Of a DNA stretch of 64,000 nucleotides, positions 38,258 through 48,750 are shown piece by piece; within the stretch, counting starts at the first letter, position 1; every line of letters starts with the position of its first letter. The notes under the pieces are model-generated. The model was not told where the DNA came from and searched no databases. It worked only from the letters and a program-made list of their open reading frames with translations. Source of the DNA: Erwinia persicina. Its GTDB lineage: Bacteria; Pseudomonadota; Gammaproteobacteria; Enterobacterales; Enterobacteriaceae. The position numbers were made by a program, and so were the translations under genes. The stretch is taken from positions 352,268-416,267 of the forward strand of contig NZ_JACYMO010000002.1 in the NCBI RefSeq assembly GCF_014838825.1, in the 5' to 3' direction.

Positions 38258-38734
38258 ATGAAGCTAGTCAGCCAGGATTTCAACGACGGCGATAAATTAC
38301 CGGAACGCCAGGTGCTGAATGCCATGGGTTACCAGGGGGAAAATCTGTCGCCACATCTGGCCTGGGACGAGGTGCCTGCAGGGACGAAAAGTTTTGTCGT
38401 CACCTGCTACGATCCTGACGCGCCAACCGGTTCCGGCTGGTGGCACTGGGTGGTAGCTAACCTGCCCGCTGACACGCGGGAACTGGCTGCGGGTGCCGGT
38501 TCCGGCAAAGCGGATCTGCCAGCCGGTTCGGTGCAGACCCGCACCGATTTTGGCAGCGCAGGCTACGGCGGCGCGGCACCGCCAAAGGGCGAATCTCACC
38601 GCTATATTTTCACCGTTCACGCGATAGACACTGACCGGCTGGAAGTGGATGAGAACGCCAGCGGTGCGATGGTGGGCTTTAACGTCCATTTCCATTCGCT
38701 GGGTAGTGCATCAATTACGGCGATGTATTCGTAA
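38258..38734 (+). CDS. ybhB: YbhB, PEBP-family protein
   Basis: This 158-residue protein belongs to the phosphatidylethanolamine-binding/Raf kinase inhibitor family. Conserved ligand-site text is present: YDPDAPTGSGWWHWVVANLP and GYGGAAPPKGESHRYIFTVHA. It matches E. coli YbhB along its whole length, and there too it lies beside bioA; here two genes stand between them. No signal peptide is seen, so it is cytosolic. Biological role in bacteria is unknown. Confidence 0.93.
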   Translation: MKLVSQDFNDGDKLPERQVLNAMGYQGENLSPHLAWDEVPAGTKSFVVTCYDPDAPTGSGWWHWVVANLPADTRELAAGAGSGKADLPAGSVQTRTDFGSAGYGGAAPPKGESHRYIFTVHAIDTDRLEVDENASGAMVGFNVHFHSLGSASITAMYS

Positions 38735-38746
38735 TTTTCCGGGTAA

Positions 38747-38786
38747 GAGGCGGGGGCGTTTCCCTTCCGGGCAATGCCCCCGCCTC
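38747..38786. terminator. Strong hairpin between ybhB and ampC
   Basis: A perfect 11-bp stem, GAGGCGGGGGC with GCCCCCGCCTC, encloses an 18-base loop. It sits between convergent genes and probably stops transcription, though neither side has a T run. Confidence 0.6.
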
Positions 38787-38790
38787 ACTA

Positions 38791-39936
<1,146 letters not shown>

Positions 39937-39963
39937 CTAACCTTCCATATTCTTGAACAGCAG

Positions 39964-39999
39964 ACAGTTTGACGGGTTTGACAAACAGCAACAAACTGT
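39964..39999. promoter_or_regulatory. Candidate AmpR operator between ampC and ampR
   Basis: An 8-bp inverted repeat, ACAGTTTG with CAAACTGT, spaced by 20 bases, encloses a smaller palindrome GTTTG-A-CAAAC. It lies within the 111-bp divergent region, where LysR-type AmpR is expected to bind. Assignment rests on position and symmetry. Confidence 0.6.
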
Positions 40000-40041
40000 T
40001 AATTTTTACACCTGATAAAAGAAAATCTTACAGGTAGATCT

Positions 40042-40920
40042 GTGACCCGTCCTTACATCCCCCTCAATGCGCTAAGAGCGTTTGAAGCAGCTGCACGACA
40101 TCTAAGTTTTACTAATGCTGCAGTTGAACTGAATGTAACGCATGCGGCCGTGAGCCAGCAGGTAAAGTCGCTTGAGCAGCAGTTGGGCTGCTCGTTATTT
40201 TTCCGCGTTGCTCGCGGTCTGATGCTGACCACGGAAGGCGAGAATTTGTTACCGGTCTTAAACGAGTCTTTTGATCGTATTGCCAATACGCTGGACCGTT
40301 TCTCTGCGGGTAAAATGCGCGAAAAATTAAAAGTGGGGGTGGTTGGCTCCTTTGCTACCGGTTTGCTGTTGCCGCGCCTGGAGGATTTCAACCACCGTCA
40401 TCCGCATATTGAGCTGCAACTGTCCACGCACAATAATCGCGTTGACCCCGCAGCCGAAGGTCATGATTACACCATCCGCTTCGGCAGCGGTGCCTGGCAC
40501 GGCACCGAGGCGACGTTAATTTGTGATGCCCCGTTTTCTCCGCTCTGTCATCCCACGATAGCCCGTCAGTTGCAGCAACCGGCGGACGTGCATAAATTTA
40601 CGCTGTTGCGGTCATTTCGTCGTGACGAGTGGAGTCACTGGTTGCACAGTCTTAACGAACCTCCACCTTCGCCCTCACATCCGGTGATGATTTTCGACTC
40701 TTCGCTGACGATGATCGAGGCGGCCTTGTTGGGAGCGGGCATTGCGCTGGCGCCGGTTAAGATCTTTCATCACCTGCTACAAACAGAGAAGATTGTTCGC
40801 CCTTTTGACGCTGAAATCCACCTTGGAGGCTATTGGCTGACACGGTTACAGTCCCAGCCAGAAAGTGAGGCAATGACGATGTTTTCCGACTGGCTTAACC
40901 GGCAGTTTAAAGAGAGTTAA
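40042..40920 (+). CDS. ampR: AmpR, LysR-type regulator of ampC
   Basis: AmpR activates ampC when muropeptides from cell-wall recycling displace UDP-MurNAc-pentapeptide. The 292-residue protein has the LysR helix-turn-helix (LSFTNAAVELNVTHAAVSQQVKSLEQQLG) and the effector domain with Gly102 in VVGSFATG and Asp135 in NNRVDPAAEG. Changes at these two residues make AmpR constitutively active in other enterobacteria; both are wild-type here, so inducible control is predicted. A GTG start reads MTRPYIPLNALRAFEAAARH, the normal beginning. Confidence 0.94.
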   Translation: MTRPYIPLNALRAFEAAARHLSFTNAAVELNVTHAAVSQQVKSLEQQLGCSLFFRVARGLMLTTEGENLLPVLNESFDRIANTLDRFSAGKMREKLKVGVVGSFATGLLLPRLEDFNHRHPHIELQLSTHNNRVDPAAEGHDYTIRFGSGAWHGTEATLICDAPFSPLCHPTIARQLQQPADVHKFTLLRSFRRDEWSHWLHSLNEPPPSPSHPVMIFDSSLTMIEAALLGAGIALAPVKIFHHLLQTEKIVRPFDAEIHLGGYWLTRLQSQPESEAMTMFSDWLNRQFKES

Positions 40921-40997
40921 TGAAGAGGAAGCGGACCTGCCAGATGATTACCCGCAGGTTAAGCACTCTTCTTTTAGTTATCTATAACAACATGTCT

Positions 40998-41153
40998 TTA
41001 ATCCGATTTTGTTTTAACAATGATCCCGTTCTTCTTAAGAACGTAAACGCCATCATCAAGTGTAAAATCTGTAACGTTGTATTTATCGCGACTGACAGTC
41101 ATCATCACATTTTTATCAATACAGTTGATGTTACCTAAGCGGTAATCAATCAT
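40998..41153 (-). CDS. Small hypothetical protein, AT-rich
   Basis: This frame encodes 51 residues beginning MIDYRLGNINCIDKNV and ending KTKSD. It could start at a TTG 12 codons earlier, which lies only two bases from the T run of the pgl terminator. The composition looks protein-like (alternating hydrophobic and polar residues, likely beta strands), unlike a random frame, and its AT content differs from the neighbourhood. There is no good ribosome site and I do not recognise a family. An overlapping plus-strand frame seems less likely. It belongs to the low-GC block with ampC/ampR. Confidence 0.35.
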   Translation of the reverse strand: MIDYRLGNINCIDKNVMMTVSRDKYNVTDFTLDDGVYVLKKNGIIVKTKSD

Positions 41154-41190
41154 CTTTAATAATGCTTCATGTGATATCGCTCTGGCCAAT

Positions 41191-41216
41191 AAAAAAAGGC
41201 CAGCCAGAATATGGCC
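41191..41216 (-). terminator. Terminator of pgl, minus strand
   Basis: GGCCA and TGGCC form the outer stem, with an inner GCCA/TGGC alternative. On the minus strand it is followed by seven T. It lies 36 bases after the pgl stop. Confidence 0.85.
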
Positions 41217-41252
41217 GACCCTTGATATTGACTGCCAAAAAAATTAACGCGC

Positions 41253-42245
41253 TTAATCCAGCTGGTGAACCACCACCCACATTGGTCCCTGCCCTACCGC
41301 ATAGCGTGCCAGCGGTTGTAACAGGCCACGGTCAGGAGTGATTTTATACACTTCGATATGGTGTGACTTCTGCCCTGCCGCCACCAGATACTGGCCGCTA
41401 TGGTCGATGTTGAAACCACGCGGCTGCTTTTCCGTCGGCTGATGGCCTTCAACGGTCAGGGTGGCGCCATCCGCGCTGATGCTGAACGAGGTAATAATGC
41501 TGGCGGTACGGTCGCAGCTGAACAGATAGCGGCCATCAGGGGTGATGTGAATATCAGCCGCCCAGCGGGTATCACTGAATCCTTCTGGCATCATATCCAG
41601 ACTCTGTACTTTCTCCACGTCACCCTTGCTTAAATCCCAGACGTCAACGGTGCTGTCCAGTTCGTTCACGCAGTAGACGTAACGCTGATTCGGGTGGAAC
41701 GCCATATGACGCGGGCCGGCCCCGGGCTTCGTTTTCAGTTCAGACTGTGCGCACGGCGTCAGTTCACCGCTGTCAGACAGGCTGAACAGCGCGATCCGGT
41801 CCTGCTTCAGCGCCGGGACAAACAGCGTCTGGTTCGTCAGGTCGATATTCGCGGAATGACAGCCATCCAGACCGCTCACGGTCTGCACGGGGGCACCCGG
41901 CAGGCCATCGGTCCCGATCGGACTGACGCTGACGAAAGCATCGTTGTAGGAGCCGACAAAAATAAAGCGGCCCTCACGATCGGTCGAGATATGCGTCGGG
42001 CTGCCCGCCAGGGGCGCATGACCGGCTTCTTTCAGCTTGCCGTCGGCCTCAATGCGGTAGGCTACGATGCGAAAATCCGGGCGTACGCCCACGTAAAGAA
42101 ACTTTTTATCCGGGCTAACCACCATGGGCTGTACCTGGCCCGGAGCATCGACAACCTGTAGCAGCGTCAGTGCGCCCGCATCATTCATCTGCCAGGCGTG
42201 GATCTGATGGCTCTCAGGGCTGGCGGTATAAACAACTTGTTTCAT
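41253..42245 (-). CDS. pgl: 6-phosphogluconolactonase Pgl
   Basis: Pgl hydrolyses 6-phosphogluconolactone in the oxidative pentose phosphate pathway. The 330-residue protein is the seven-bladed beta-propeller type found in enterobacteria (E. coli 331 residues). It begins [18 protein letters not shown] and has [40 protein letters not shown] and GRYLFSCDR repeats. The gene is monocistronic and divergent from ybhA, the same neighbour as in E. coli. Confidence 0.95.
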   Translation of the reverse strand: MKQVVYTASPESHQIHAWQMNDAGALTLLQVVDAPGQVQPMVVSPDKKFLYVGVRPDFRIVAYRIEADGKLKEAGHAPLAGSPTHISTDREGRFIFVGSYNDAFVSVSPIGTDGLPGAPVQTVSGLDGCHSANIDLTNQTLFVPALKQDRIALFSLSDSGELTPCAQSELKTKPGAGPRHMAFHPNQRYVYCVNELDSTVDVWDLSKGDVEKVQSLDMMPEGFSDTRWAADIHITPDGRYLFSCDRTASIITSFSISADGATLTVEGHQPTEKQPRGFNIDHSGQYLVAAGQKSHHIEVYKITPDRGLLQPLARYAVGQGPMWVVVHQLD

Positions 42246-42392
42246 GAATGCTCCTTGTTCTGAACGGAAAATCGGTGAGTGGCAAAGTATTCACCACCGT
42301 CGTCGGACTTACTTGCCATCTGTACCGTCAGTTTTGTCGCTGACGTCACAAGGTGTACACTTATTGACTTCTTTTGAGCCACGGGAACTGTT

Positions 42393-43211
42393 ATGAGCTA
42401 TCGCATCATCGCCCTCGATCTGGACGGCACGCTGTTAACCCCTACCAAAACCATTCTGCCAGAATCACTGGAAGCCCTCAAAAAAGCGCAGCAGGCGGGC
42501 ATAAAAATCCTGATCGTGACCGGACGCCATCATGTGGCCATCCATCCTTTTTATCAGGCGCTGGCGCTGGATACACCTGCAATCTGCTGTAATGGCACTT
42601 ATTTGTATGATTATCAGGCGAAAAAGGTTTTAGACAGTGACCCGCTGCCGAAAGATCAGGCACAGCGTGTGATTGAGATGCTCGACAGCGCCGGCATCCA
42701 CGGCCTGCTGTATGTGGATAACGCCATGCTCTACCAGACCGAAACCGGTCACGTGACCCGGACGATTAACTGGGGGCTGTCGCTGCCGGAAGCCCAGCGT
42801 CCGACATTCTTGCAGGTCAACAGCCTGAGTGATGCAGCAAGAGATGCGCAATCGATCTGGAAATTCGCCCTGTCGCATGCCGATACTGCCGCACTGCAGC
42901 AGTTTGCAGAAACAGTCGAAGCCGAAATGGGGCTGGCCTGCGAATGGTCATGGCATGACCAGGTAGACATTGCGAAAGCGGGTAACAGTAAAGGGAAACG
43001 GCTGGCGCAGTGGGTGGCCGCCAGCGGCTATCAAATGAGCGATGTTATCGCCTTTGGGGATAATTATAACGACCTGAGTATGCTGGAAACCGTCGGGCTG
43101 GGCGTGGCGATGGGCAATGCCGATGACGCCATCAAAGCGCGGGCGAAGCGCGTTATCGGCACGAACCTGGAGCCCGGCATCGCGGAAACGATCTACCGGG
43201 AAGTATTGTAA
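42393..43211 (+). CDS. ybhA: HAD-superfamily phosphatase YbhA (Cof type; pyridoxal phosphate phosphatase)
   Basis: YbhA dephosphorylates pyridoxal 5'-phosphate and some sugar phosphates in E. coli. The 272-residue protein has the HAD nucleophile motif ALDLDGTLL near the start, VTGRH (motif II), the lysine in AKAGNSKGKRL and the Mg motif FGDNYNDLSML. The C2 cap domain lies in the middle. It is convergent with modC with no spacer: the two stop codons are adjacent. Confidence 0.93.
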   Translation: MSYRIIALDLDGTLLTPTKTILPESLEALKKAQQAGIKILIVTGRHHVAIHPFYQALALDTPAICCNGTYLYDYQAKKVLDSDPLPKDQAQRVIEMLDSAGIHGLLYVDNAMLYQTETGHVTRTINWGLSLPEAQRPTFLQVNSLSDAARDAQSIWKFALSHADTAALQQFAETVEAEMGLACEWSWHDQVDIAKAGNSKGKRLAQWVAASGYQMSDVIAFGDNYNDLSMLETVGLGVAMGNADDAIKARAKRVIGTNLEPGIAETIYREVL

Positions 43212-44270
43212 TCAGGTTGTGATTGAAACGCTTTTGATTTGAGCAAACAGCCACATATTCGGTTTGATCATCAGTTCGTCGCGAGCCCAGGGCGTGATCC
43301 GCGCCCACAGTTCGCTCTGCCCCACCAGCAGTTTCACTTCAACCTGATTGTCGATCTCCAGCAGTTCGCCAACCTGTGCGGGGATCACGTTGCGAATGCT
43401 GCTGTTCACCGGTGGCTTCAGCACCAGCGAAACATCAGCCGCCTGAATGCGGATACGCATCGGCGTGCCCGCCGGAGCGTCAACGCGGTTGACCCAGATA
43501 TGCTGATCGCCCAGCGACAGCGCCGTCATCTGATAATGCGGGTGCTGCTCCAGCACCTGCACGCGCAGAATACTGCTCTGCTCACTTTTTGGCAGCCACG
43601 GGCGCATTGCGCTGCTGCCCCAGACGCGCTCCAGCGGCCCCAGCGCCTTCACTTCTCCCCGATCCAGTACCATGACGTTATCGGCCAGATGCAGCAGCTC
43701 ATCCAGACTGTGGCTGACGTAGAGGATCGGGGTAGCGACCTGGCGTGCCAGCTTTTGCAGCCAGGCCAGCAGTTCCCGTTTGCGCGGCAGATCTAGCGAA
43801 GCCAGTGGTTCATCCATCAGGAGCATTTCCGGTGCGGTCAGCAGCGCGCGGCCAATGGCAACGCGCTGTTTTTCACCGCCTGACAGTGACCACGGGAAGC
43901 GGTCAAGCAGCGCTTCCAGCCCCAGCAGCTGCACCAGCGCATCAAACTGCGGGCGCATACTTTTTGCCATACCGTATTCCAGATTGCCACGCACGCGGTA
44001 GTGCGGGAACAGGCGCGCATCCTGGAAAACATAGCCAATGCGGCGCTTTTCCGGCGGTAGCCAGAGCGCGGTGGCGGTATCGCTCAGCACCCGATCGTTA
44101 AGCGTGATGCTACCTTGCTGGGGCACGGTCAGCCCGCCGATGGCATTGATCAGTGACGTTTTTCCGGCACCAGAAACGCCAAAAATGGCCGTTACGCCGC
44201 TGGCAGGCAAGCTGGCCTTCACTGTCAGGGTGTGGTCGCCCTGTCGTTGGATAAAATCAAGGATCAGCAT
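43212..44270 (-). CDS. modC: Molybdate ABC transporter ATP-binding protein ModC
   Basis: ModC drives molybdate uptake. The 352-residue protein has Walker [10 protein letters not shown], signature [15 protein letters not shown], Walker [12 protein letters not shown] and a C-terminal TOBE/Mop domain (about 290-352), which binds oxyanion in this family. Its ATG overlaps the modB stop by one base. It is the last gene of modABC. Confidence 0.95.
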   Translation of the reverse strand: MLILDFIQRQGDHTLTVKASLPASGVTAIFGVSGAGKTSLINAIGGLTVPQQGSITLNDRVLSDTATALWLPPEKRRIGYVFQDARLFPHYRVRGNLEYGMAKSMRPQFDALVQLLGLEALLDRFPWSLSGGEKQRVAIGRALLTAPEMLLMDEPLASLDLPRKRELLAWLQKLARQVATPILYVSHSLDELLHLADNVMVLDRGEVKALGPLERVWGSSAMRPWLPKSEQSSILRVQVLEQHPHYQMTALSLGDQHIWVNRVDAPAGTPMRIRIQAADVSLVLKPPVNSSIRNVIPAQVGELLEIDNQVEVKLLVGQSELWARITPWARDELMIKPNMWLFAQIKSVSITT

Positions 44271-44959
44271 CAGAGCCCTAAACGCTTACGACCCCAGCGG
44301 GTCAGCCATTCGGAAAGAAGCAGGGAGATCAGCGCCAGCAGAATAGCAATCACGCACAGGCGTGCCGTTGCCCCCTCCGCGCCCGGTGTTTCAATCAGCG
44401 TATACATCGCAGACGGCAGCGTGCGCGTCTCCCCTGGAATATTCGACACGAAGGTGATGGTGGCACCAAATTCGCCCAGCGAACGGGCAAACGCCAGCAC
44501 CGTACCGGCAATAATGCCCGGTAGCGTCAGCGGCAGGGTGATGGTTAAAAACACCCGCCAGCGTCCGGCCCCCAGCGTACGTGCCGCCTGCTCCAGTTTA
44601 CTGTCAACCGCCTCCAGCGCCAGGCGAATAGCGCGCACCATCAGCGGGAAAGCAATGACTGCCGAGGCCAGGGCGGCTCCGCGCCAGCTGAAAGCAAAGC
44701 TGAAGCCAAACCAGTCATACAGGTATTCTCCAATAAACCCGCGGCGTCCGAACCCCAGCAGCAGCAAGTAGCCCACCACCACCGGCGGCAGCACCAGCGG
44801 CAGATGGATCAGGCTATCGAGCAGAGTTTTTCCCGGGAACTGACGACGCGCCAGCAGCCAGGCCATCAGGATCCCAAAGGGCAGGCTGCAGGCGACCGCC
44901 ACCAGGGAGACTTTCAGGCTCAGGGCGACGGCCTGCCATTCGGGATCGCTCAATATCAT
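44270..44959 (-). CDS. modB: Molybdate ABC transporter permease ModB
   Basis: ModB is the membrane channel of the molybdate importer. The 229-residue protein has five to six hydrophobic helices and the EAA loop [22 protein letters not shown]. Its ATG overlaps the modA stop by four bases. Confidence 0.95.
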   Translation of the reverse strand: MILSDPEWQAVALSLKVSLVAVACSLPFGILMAWLLARRQFPGKTLLDSLIHLPLVLPPVVVGYLLLLGFGRRGFIGEYLYDWFGFSFAFSWRGAALASAVIAFPLMVRAIRLALEAVDSKLEQAARTLGAGRWRVFLTITLPLTLPGIIAGTVLAFARSLGEFGATITFVSNIPGETRTLPSAMYTLIETPGAEGATARLCVIAILLALISLLLSEWLTRWGRKRLGL

Positions 44960-45729
44960 CTTTCAGGTGCAAATCCATATTGTCTGAACACGGCCGCAGC
45001 TTGCGGGCCTTTCAGGTAGTTGTAAAAAGCCGTGACGCTGGCACGGTGATGACCTTTTACGATCGCCATCGGGTACTCCACGGGTTGATGACTGGCCTCC
45101 GGGAAGAGGCCAACCACGGTGACTTTTTTGCTGGCCACCGCATCTGAACCATACACAATGCCATAAGGCGTTTCATCCCGCTCAACCAGCGCTAGTGCCG
45201 CCCGCACGCTGTTGCTGCGCGCCATCAGTGGCGAAAGCTGATCCCATGCGCCCAGGCTCTGCAACGCTTCCCGGGCATAAATCCCGGCGGGAACATGATC
45301 CGGATCGCCGACGGCCAGGCGCTGGCCTTTCAGCAGCCCCTTCCAGTCGGTATTTTTACTGATGCTGACCGACTGCGGATGACTGGCCGTCGGTGCAATC
45401 AGCACCAGATCGTTACCCAGCAGTGTCACCCGGCTGCCCTCTTCGATGGTTTTTTTCGCCACCGCATAGTCCATCCACTGCTGGTCAGCAGAGATAAACA
45501 GATCCGCCGGTGCGCCCTGTTCAATCTGGCGCGCCAGCGTAGACGAGGAGGCAAAGGAAGAGACCACCTTGACCGACGTCTCCTTCCCGTACTGGCTGGC
45601 GATAGCGTCCAGCGCATTGGTCAGTGAGGCGGCAGCAAAGACAGTGATTTTCTCTGCGGCCATCGCGTGGCCCCCCAGGCTCAGGCCCACCGCCACAGCG
45701 GCGATCCTGTGATTCCATTTTACAGACAT
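44956..45729 (-). CDS. modA: Molybdate-binding periplasmic protein ModA
   Basis: ModA captures molybdate and tungstate in the periplasm. The 257-residue precursor has a signal peptide ending GHAMA, then ITVFAAASLTNALDAIA, typical of the family, with ligand serines in AAASL and SSFASSSTLARQI. It is the first gene of modABC and has a ModE operator 20 bases before its start. Confidence 0.95.
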   Translation of the reverse strand: MSVKWNHRIAAVAVGLSLGGHAMAAEKITVFAAASLTNALDAIASQYGKETSVKVVSSFASSSTLARQIEQGAPADLFISADQQWMDYAVAKKTIEEGSRVTLLGNDLVLIAPTASHPQSVSISKNTDWKGLLKGQRLAVGDPDHVPAGIYAREALQSLGAWDQLSPLMARSNSVRAALALVERDETPYGIVYGSDAVASKKVTVVGLFPEASHQPVEYPMAIVKGHHRASVTAFYNYLKGPQAAAVFRQYGFAPER

Positions 45730-45748
45730 GTCTTTTCTCCAGCGGGTT

Positions 45749-45772
45749 CGTTATGTAATGAATAATATAACG
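45749..45772. promoter_or_regulatory. ModE operator at the modA promoter
   Basis: A 24-bp palindrome with ends CGTTAT and ATAACG, inner parts GTAATG and TAATAT, agrees with the E. coli modA operator nearly base for base when read on the minus strand. ModE-molybdate represses modABC here. Confidence 0.93.
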
Positions 45773-45837
45773 ATAGCCAGGGAGCTGTAACGGTATTTAT
45801 CGGCATGAGGCGGGAGAAGTTTAGCGGAGTGAGCAAT

Positions 45838-45860
45838 GAAAACGCCCGGCAGCGCCGGGC
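45838..45860 (-). terminator. Terminator of acrZ, minus strand
   Basis: GCCCGGC pairs with GCCGGGC around a three-base loop; the minus strand continues with GTTTTC. It lies 22 bases after the acrZ stop. Confidence 0.8.
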
Positions 45861-45882
45861 ATTATAAAGAGAGGGGTGAGAT

Positions 45883-46047
45883 TTACTGGATGGTCTGGCT
45901 TTTCTTCGCCTGCTGGTCATCGCGATGACCAATTTTAGAAATAACGTTAAACACTTCGCCCAGGCCCCAGATCAGACCAAGGATAATCGCCATTACAATC
46001 GGCACCATGATAATGGCAACGGCCAGGCCTTTAAGTAACTCCAGCAT
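45883..46047 (-). CDS. acrZ: AcrZ, small membrane protein of the AcrAB-TolC pump
   Basis: AcrZ is a single helix that binds AcrB and changes the range of drugs exported. The 54-residue product starts [20 protein letters not shown] and continues [14 protein letters not shown], almost the same as E. coli AcrZ (49 residues). The tail after GEVFN differs and is longer ([18 protein letters not shown]). Its place between modA and modE is conserved. A GAGGT-like site (ATGAGGTTTCC read on the minus strand) precedes the ATG. Confidence 0.95.
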   Translation of the reverse strand: MLELLKGLAVAIIMVPIVMAIILGLIWGLGEVFNVISKIGHRDDQQAKKSQTIQ

Positions 46048-46193
46048 GGAAACCTCATCTTGCTGATCAAAAAAACCATTGTAGCGACAGCCGCTAATAA
46101 AGCACTGACCTTTTGTGCCTTCGTGCGCAAATTATTTCGCCAGGGCTGATAGAATCAGCAGAGACTTTTTACATTTTCCCTGGCGGAGTTCCT

Positions 46194-46973
46194 ATGCAGG
46201 CCGATATTTCCCTGATCCTTAAACACCAGCAACGGCTGTTTGCCGACCCGCGCCGCATTGAACTTCTGCGTCAGATCAAAGAGAGCGGCTCGATCAGTCA
46301 GGGCGCAAAACTGGCAGGCATCAGCTATAAAAGCGCCTGGGATGCCATCAATGAGATGAACCAGCTGGCCGATCGTACGCTGGTCGATCGCGCCACTGGC
46401 GGTAAAGGCGGCGGCGGCGCGGTGGTCACCGCCTACGGTGAACGGCTGATCCAGCTCTATGCGCTGCTCGGGCAAATCCAGCAAAAAGCATTTGATGTAC
46501 TACAGGACGATGCGCCGCTCGGCAGTCTGCTGGGAGCCATTGCGCGTTTCTCGCTGCAGACCAGCGCCCGCAATCAGTTTTTTGGCACCATCGTGGCGCG
46601 CGACAGCCAGCCCGTGCAGCAGCACGTGATGGTGCAGCTGGCCGGTGGGGCCACGCAGATCCAGGTGGCACTGACCGCACAGAGCGCCGATCGCCTGCAG
46701 CTGGAAAATGGCAAGGAAGTGCTGGTATTGATTAAAGCCCCGTGGATTGCAGTCAGCAGCGGGAACGCAGAGGCGGACAACCAGCTGCCCGGTACCGTGA
46801 GTCAGATTGAACAGGGTGAGACACACAGTGAGATCCTTATCGCACTGACCGGTGGAGAAACCCTCTGCGCCACCGTGGAAAATCAACATATTGCCCAGCA
46901 AAAACTCCAGCCGGGCGCGGCGGTAACAGCATATTTTAATGCCGATCGCGCTATCATCGCGACGCTGCTCTGA
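46194..46973 (+). CDS. modE: ModE, molybdate-responsive transcription regulator
   Basis: ModE binds molybdate and then represses modABC and activates moa and molybdoenzyme genes. The 259-residue protein has an N-terminal winged helix (LLRQIKESGSISQGAKLAGISYKSAWDAINEMNQLADRTLVDRATGGKGGGGA) and two Mop domains (about 125-255, with the repeated SARNQFFGTI-like text and its partner). The start is the ATG with TGGCGGAG upstream; a frame open 27 codons further back has no ribosome site. It is divergent from acrZ and modABC. Two likely targets lie in this window. Confidence 0.95.
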   Translation: MQADISLILKHQQRLFADPRRIELLRQIKESGSISQGAKLAGISYKSAWDAINEMNQLADRTLVDRATGGKGGGGAVVTAYGERLIQLYALLGQIQQKAFDVLQDDAPLGSLLGAIARFSLQTSARNQFFGTIVARDSQPVQQHVMVQLAGGATQIQVALTAQSADRLQLENGKEVLVLIKAPWIAVSSGNAEADNQLPGTVSQIEQGETHSEILIALTGGETLCATVENQHIAQQKLQPGAAVTAYFNADRAIIATLL

Positions 46974-47047
46974 ATCAGTGGCCCGCGTTTGACATCCAGC
47001 AGCTGGAAGCCCCTAATGGATTAATGATGCAAATAATGGGATTAACA

Positions 47048-48526
47048 ATGGCAATGTTGCAAATTACGCAAGGTATCTTTCGCCTGAACGATACCCGGAC
47101 GCTTGATCTTCCTGACCTGACCGTGACCGCTGGCGAGAGCTGGGCTTTCGTGGGAGCCAACGGCAGCGGTAAGTCCTCCCTTGCACGGGCCCTTTCCGGC
47201 GAACTGTTGCCCGCGAAAGGACGGGTGGACAGTGCATTTCTGCGCACCACCCGCCTGTCGCTGGAGCAGTTACAGAAACTGGTGGCCGACGAATGGCAGC
47301 GTAATAACACCGATATGCTCAGTGCGGACGAAGAGGATACGGGCTTAACGGCCGGAGAAATCATTCAGCAGGAGGTGCGCGATCCCGCCCGCTGTCAGCA
47401 GCTGGCGGCACAGTTTGGTATCGAATCGTTGCTGACCCTCCGCTTCAAGTACCTCTCCACGGGTGAAACCCGCAAAACACTGCTCTGTCAGGCGTTGATG
47501 GCGCAGCCCGATCTGCTGATCCTCGATGAGCCTTTTGACGGTCTGGACGTGGCGTCGCGCGCCAATCTTGCCAGCGTGCTTGGTAGCCTGCAACGGCAGG
47601 GCATCACCCTGGTTCTGGTCCTTAACCGCTTTGATGATATCCCCGATTTCATCGATCGGGTGGGCGTGCTGGCGGAGTGTACCCTCACGCATACCGGCGA
47701 CCGCCAGGCTATCCTGGCAGAGGCGCTGGTGGCCCAGCTGGCGCACAGCGAGCAGCTGGCAGGGATGACGCTGCCGGAAGTCGATGACGCCACGGCTATT
47801 CCCGTACTGGCGGAAGATGCCCCGCTGATCGCATTGCGCGATGGCGTGGTGTCTTACAACGACCGACCGATCCTGCATCACCTCAGCTGGCAGGTCGGGC
47901 GTGGCCAGCACTGGCAGATTGTTGGCCCCAACGGTGCCGGAAAGTCGACGCTGCTCAGCCTGGTGACCGGCGATCACCCTCAGGGGTACAGTAACGATCT
48001 GACGCTGTTTGGCCGCCGCCGGGGCAGTGGCGAAACCATCTGGGATATTAAGCAGCATATCGGCTATGTCAGCAGCAGCCTGCATCTGGATTACCGCGTC
48101 AGCAGCAGCGTGCGCAACGTCGTGCTGTCCGGCTTTTTTGATTCGATCGGCATTTATCAGGCCGTCTCTGACCGCCAGCAGGCGCTGGCCGGGGAGTGGC
48201 TGGCGCTGCTGGGGATGAGCGGTGCCGTTGCGAACTCGCCTTTCCACGCGCTCTCGTGGGGTCAGCAGCGTTTAGTGCTGATCGCCCGTGCGCTGGTCAA
48301 ACACCCGGCGCTGCTGATCCTCGACGAACCCCTGCAGGGACTGGATCCTATTAACCGTCTGCTGGTGCGCCGTTTTGTCGACGTGCTGATTGGTGAAGGA
48401 CGTACGCAGCTGCTGTTTGTCTCACATCATGCAGAGGATGCGCCGCAGTGTATCACCCACCGTCTGAGCTTTATCGCCGAGGGTGAAGGCTACCGCTACG
48501 CCCAGGAACAGCTGTCACCTTTTTGA
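47048..48526 (+). CDS. modF: ModF, double ABC ATPase of the molybdate locus
   Basis: ModF (492 residues) has two ATP-binding cassettes and no membrane helices. Walker A of the first is GANGSGKSS and of the second GPNGAGKST; Walker B motifs are LLILDEPFDGLD and LLILDEPLQGLD. The first signature is YLSTGETRK, the second ALSWGQQRL, both as in E. coli ModF. Its role is uncertain; it may help in molybdenum metabolism but is not part of ModABC. The start is the ATG with GGGA upstream. It follows modE after about 75 bases. Confidence 0.93.
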   Translation: MAMLQITQGIFRLNDTRTLDLPDLTVTAGESWAFVGANGSGKSSLARALSGELLPAKGRVDSAFLRTTRLSLEQLQKLVADEWQRNNTDMLSADEEDTGLTAGEIIQQEVRDPARCQQLAAQFGIESLLTLRFKYLSTGETRKTLLCQALMAQPDLLILDEPFDGLDVASRANLASVLGSLQRQGITLVLVLNRFDDIPDFIDRVGVLAECTLTHTGDRQAILAEALVAQLAHSEQLAGMTLPEVDDATAIPVLAEDAPLIALRDGVVSYNDRPILHHLSWQVGRGQHWQIVGPNGAGKSTLLSLVTGDHPQGYSNDLTLFGRRRGSGETIWDIKQHIGYVSSSLHLDYRVSSSVRNVVLSGFFDSIGIYQAVSDRQQALAGEWLALLGMSGAVANSPFHALSWGQQRLVLIARALVKHPALLILDEPLQGLDPINRLLVRRFVDVLIGEGRTQLLFVSHHAEDAPQCITHRLSFIAEGEGYRYAQEQLSPF

Positions 48527-48580
48527 CGCCTGCACGGGTCGGCCGGAACAAAAGGTCGCCCCGTCGGCTGCGCTGAGCGG

Positions 48581-48627
48581 AAAAAGAACGGTCCCCTCTC
48601 CCCCCTGATGGGGCCGACCTTCTTTTT
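48581..48627. terminator. Bidirectional hairpin terminator after modF
   Basis: The outer arms AAAAAGAA and TTCTTTTT and the inner arms CGGTCCCC and GGGGCCG make a long stem with a small bulge. The right arm ends in a T run and the left arm is A-rich, so it works on either strand. It separates modF from gal. Confidence 0.8.
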
Positions 48628-48646
48628 CGGCCAGCCCTCCATGAGA

Positions 48647-48662
48647 GTGTAACCGCTACCAT
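48647..48662. promoter_or_regulatory. Upstream GalR/GalS operator
   Basis: GTGTAACCGCTACCAT fits the Gal operator pattern GTGNAANCGNTTNCAC with mismatches only in the right half. Read on the other strand it is close to the E. coli internal operator, which lies inside galE. Here it is 88 bp upstream (centre to centre) of the promoter-proximal operator. Confidence 0.7.
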
Positions 48663-48734
48663 TATTAACCTCCCCCTGCCTGATTATCTTTTAGCGTCGT
48701 GCTATCTTTATTGATAGTTAGGAATATTCAGCTT

Positions 48735-48750
48735 GTGTAAACGATTCCAT
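48735..48750. promoter_or_regulatory. GalR/GalS operator at the gal promoter
   Basis: GTGTAAACGATTCCAT differs from the E. coli external gal operator only in the last base. It stands about 47 bp before the -10-like sequence, the same spacing as in E. coli. Confidence 0.9.

Noticed and set aside
40920..41138. 72-codon plus-strand frame after ampR
   Set aside because: It overlaps the ampR stop, has no good ribosome site and a poor composition; the minus frame in the same place looks more like a protein.
47345..48247. 300-codon open frame opposite modF
   Set aside because: It is the reverse shadow of modF, which has two complete ATPase cassettes.
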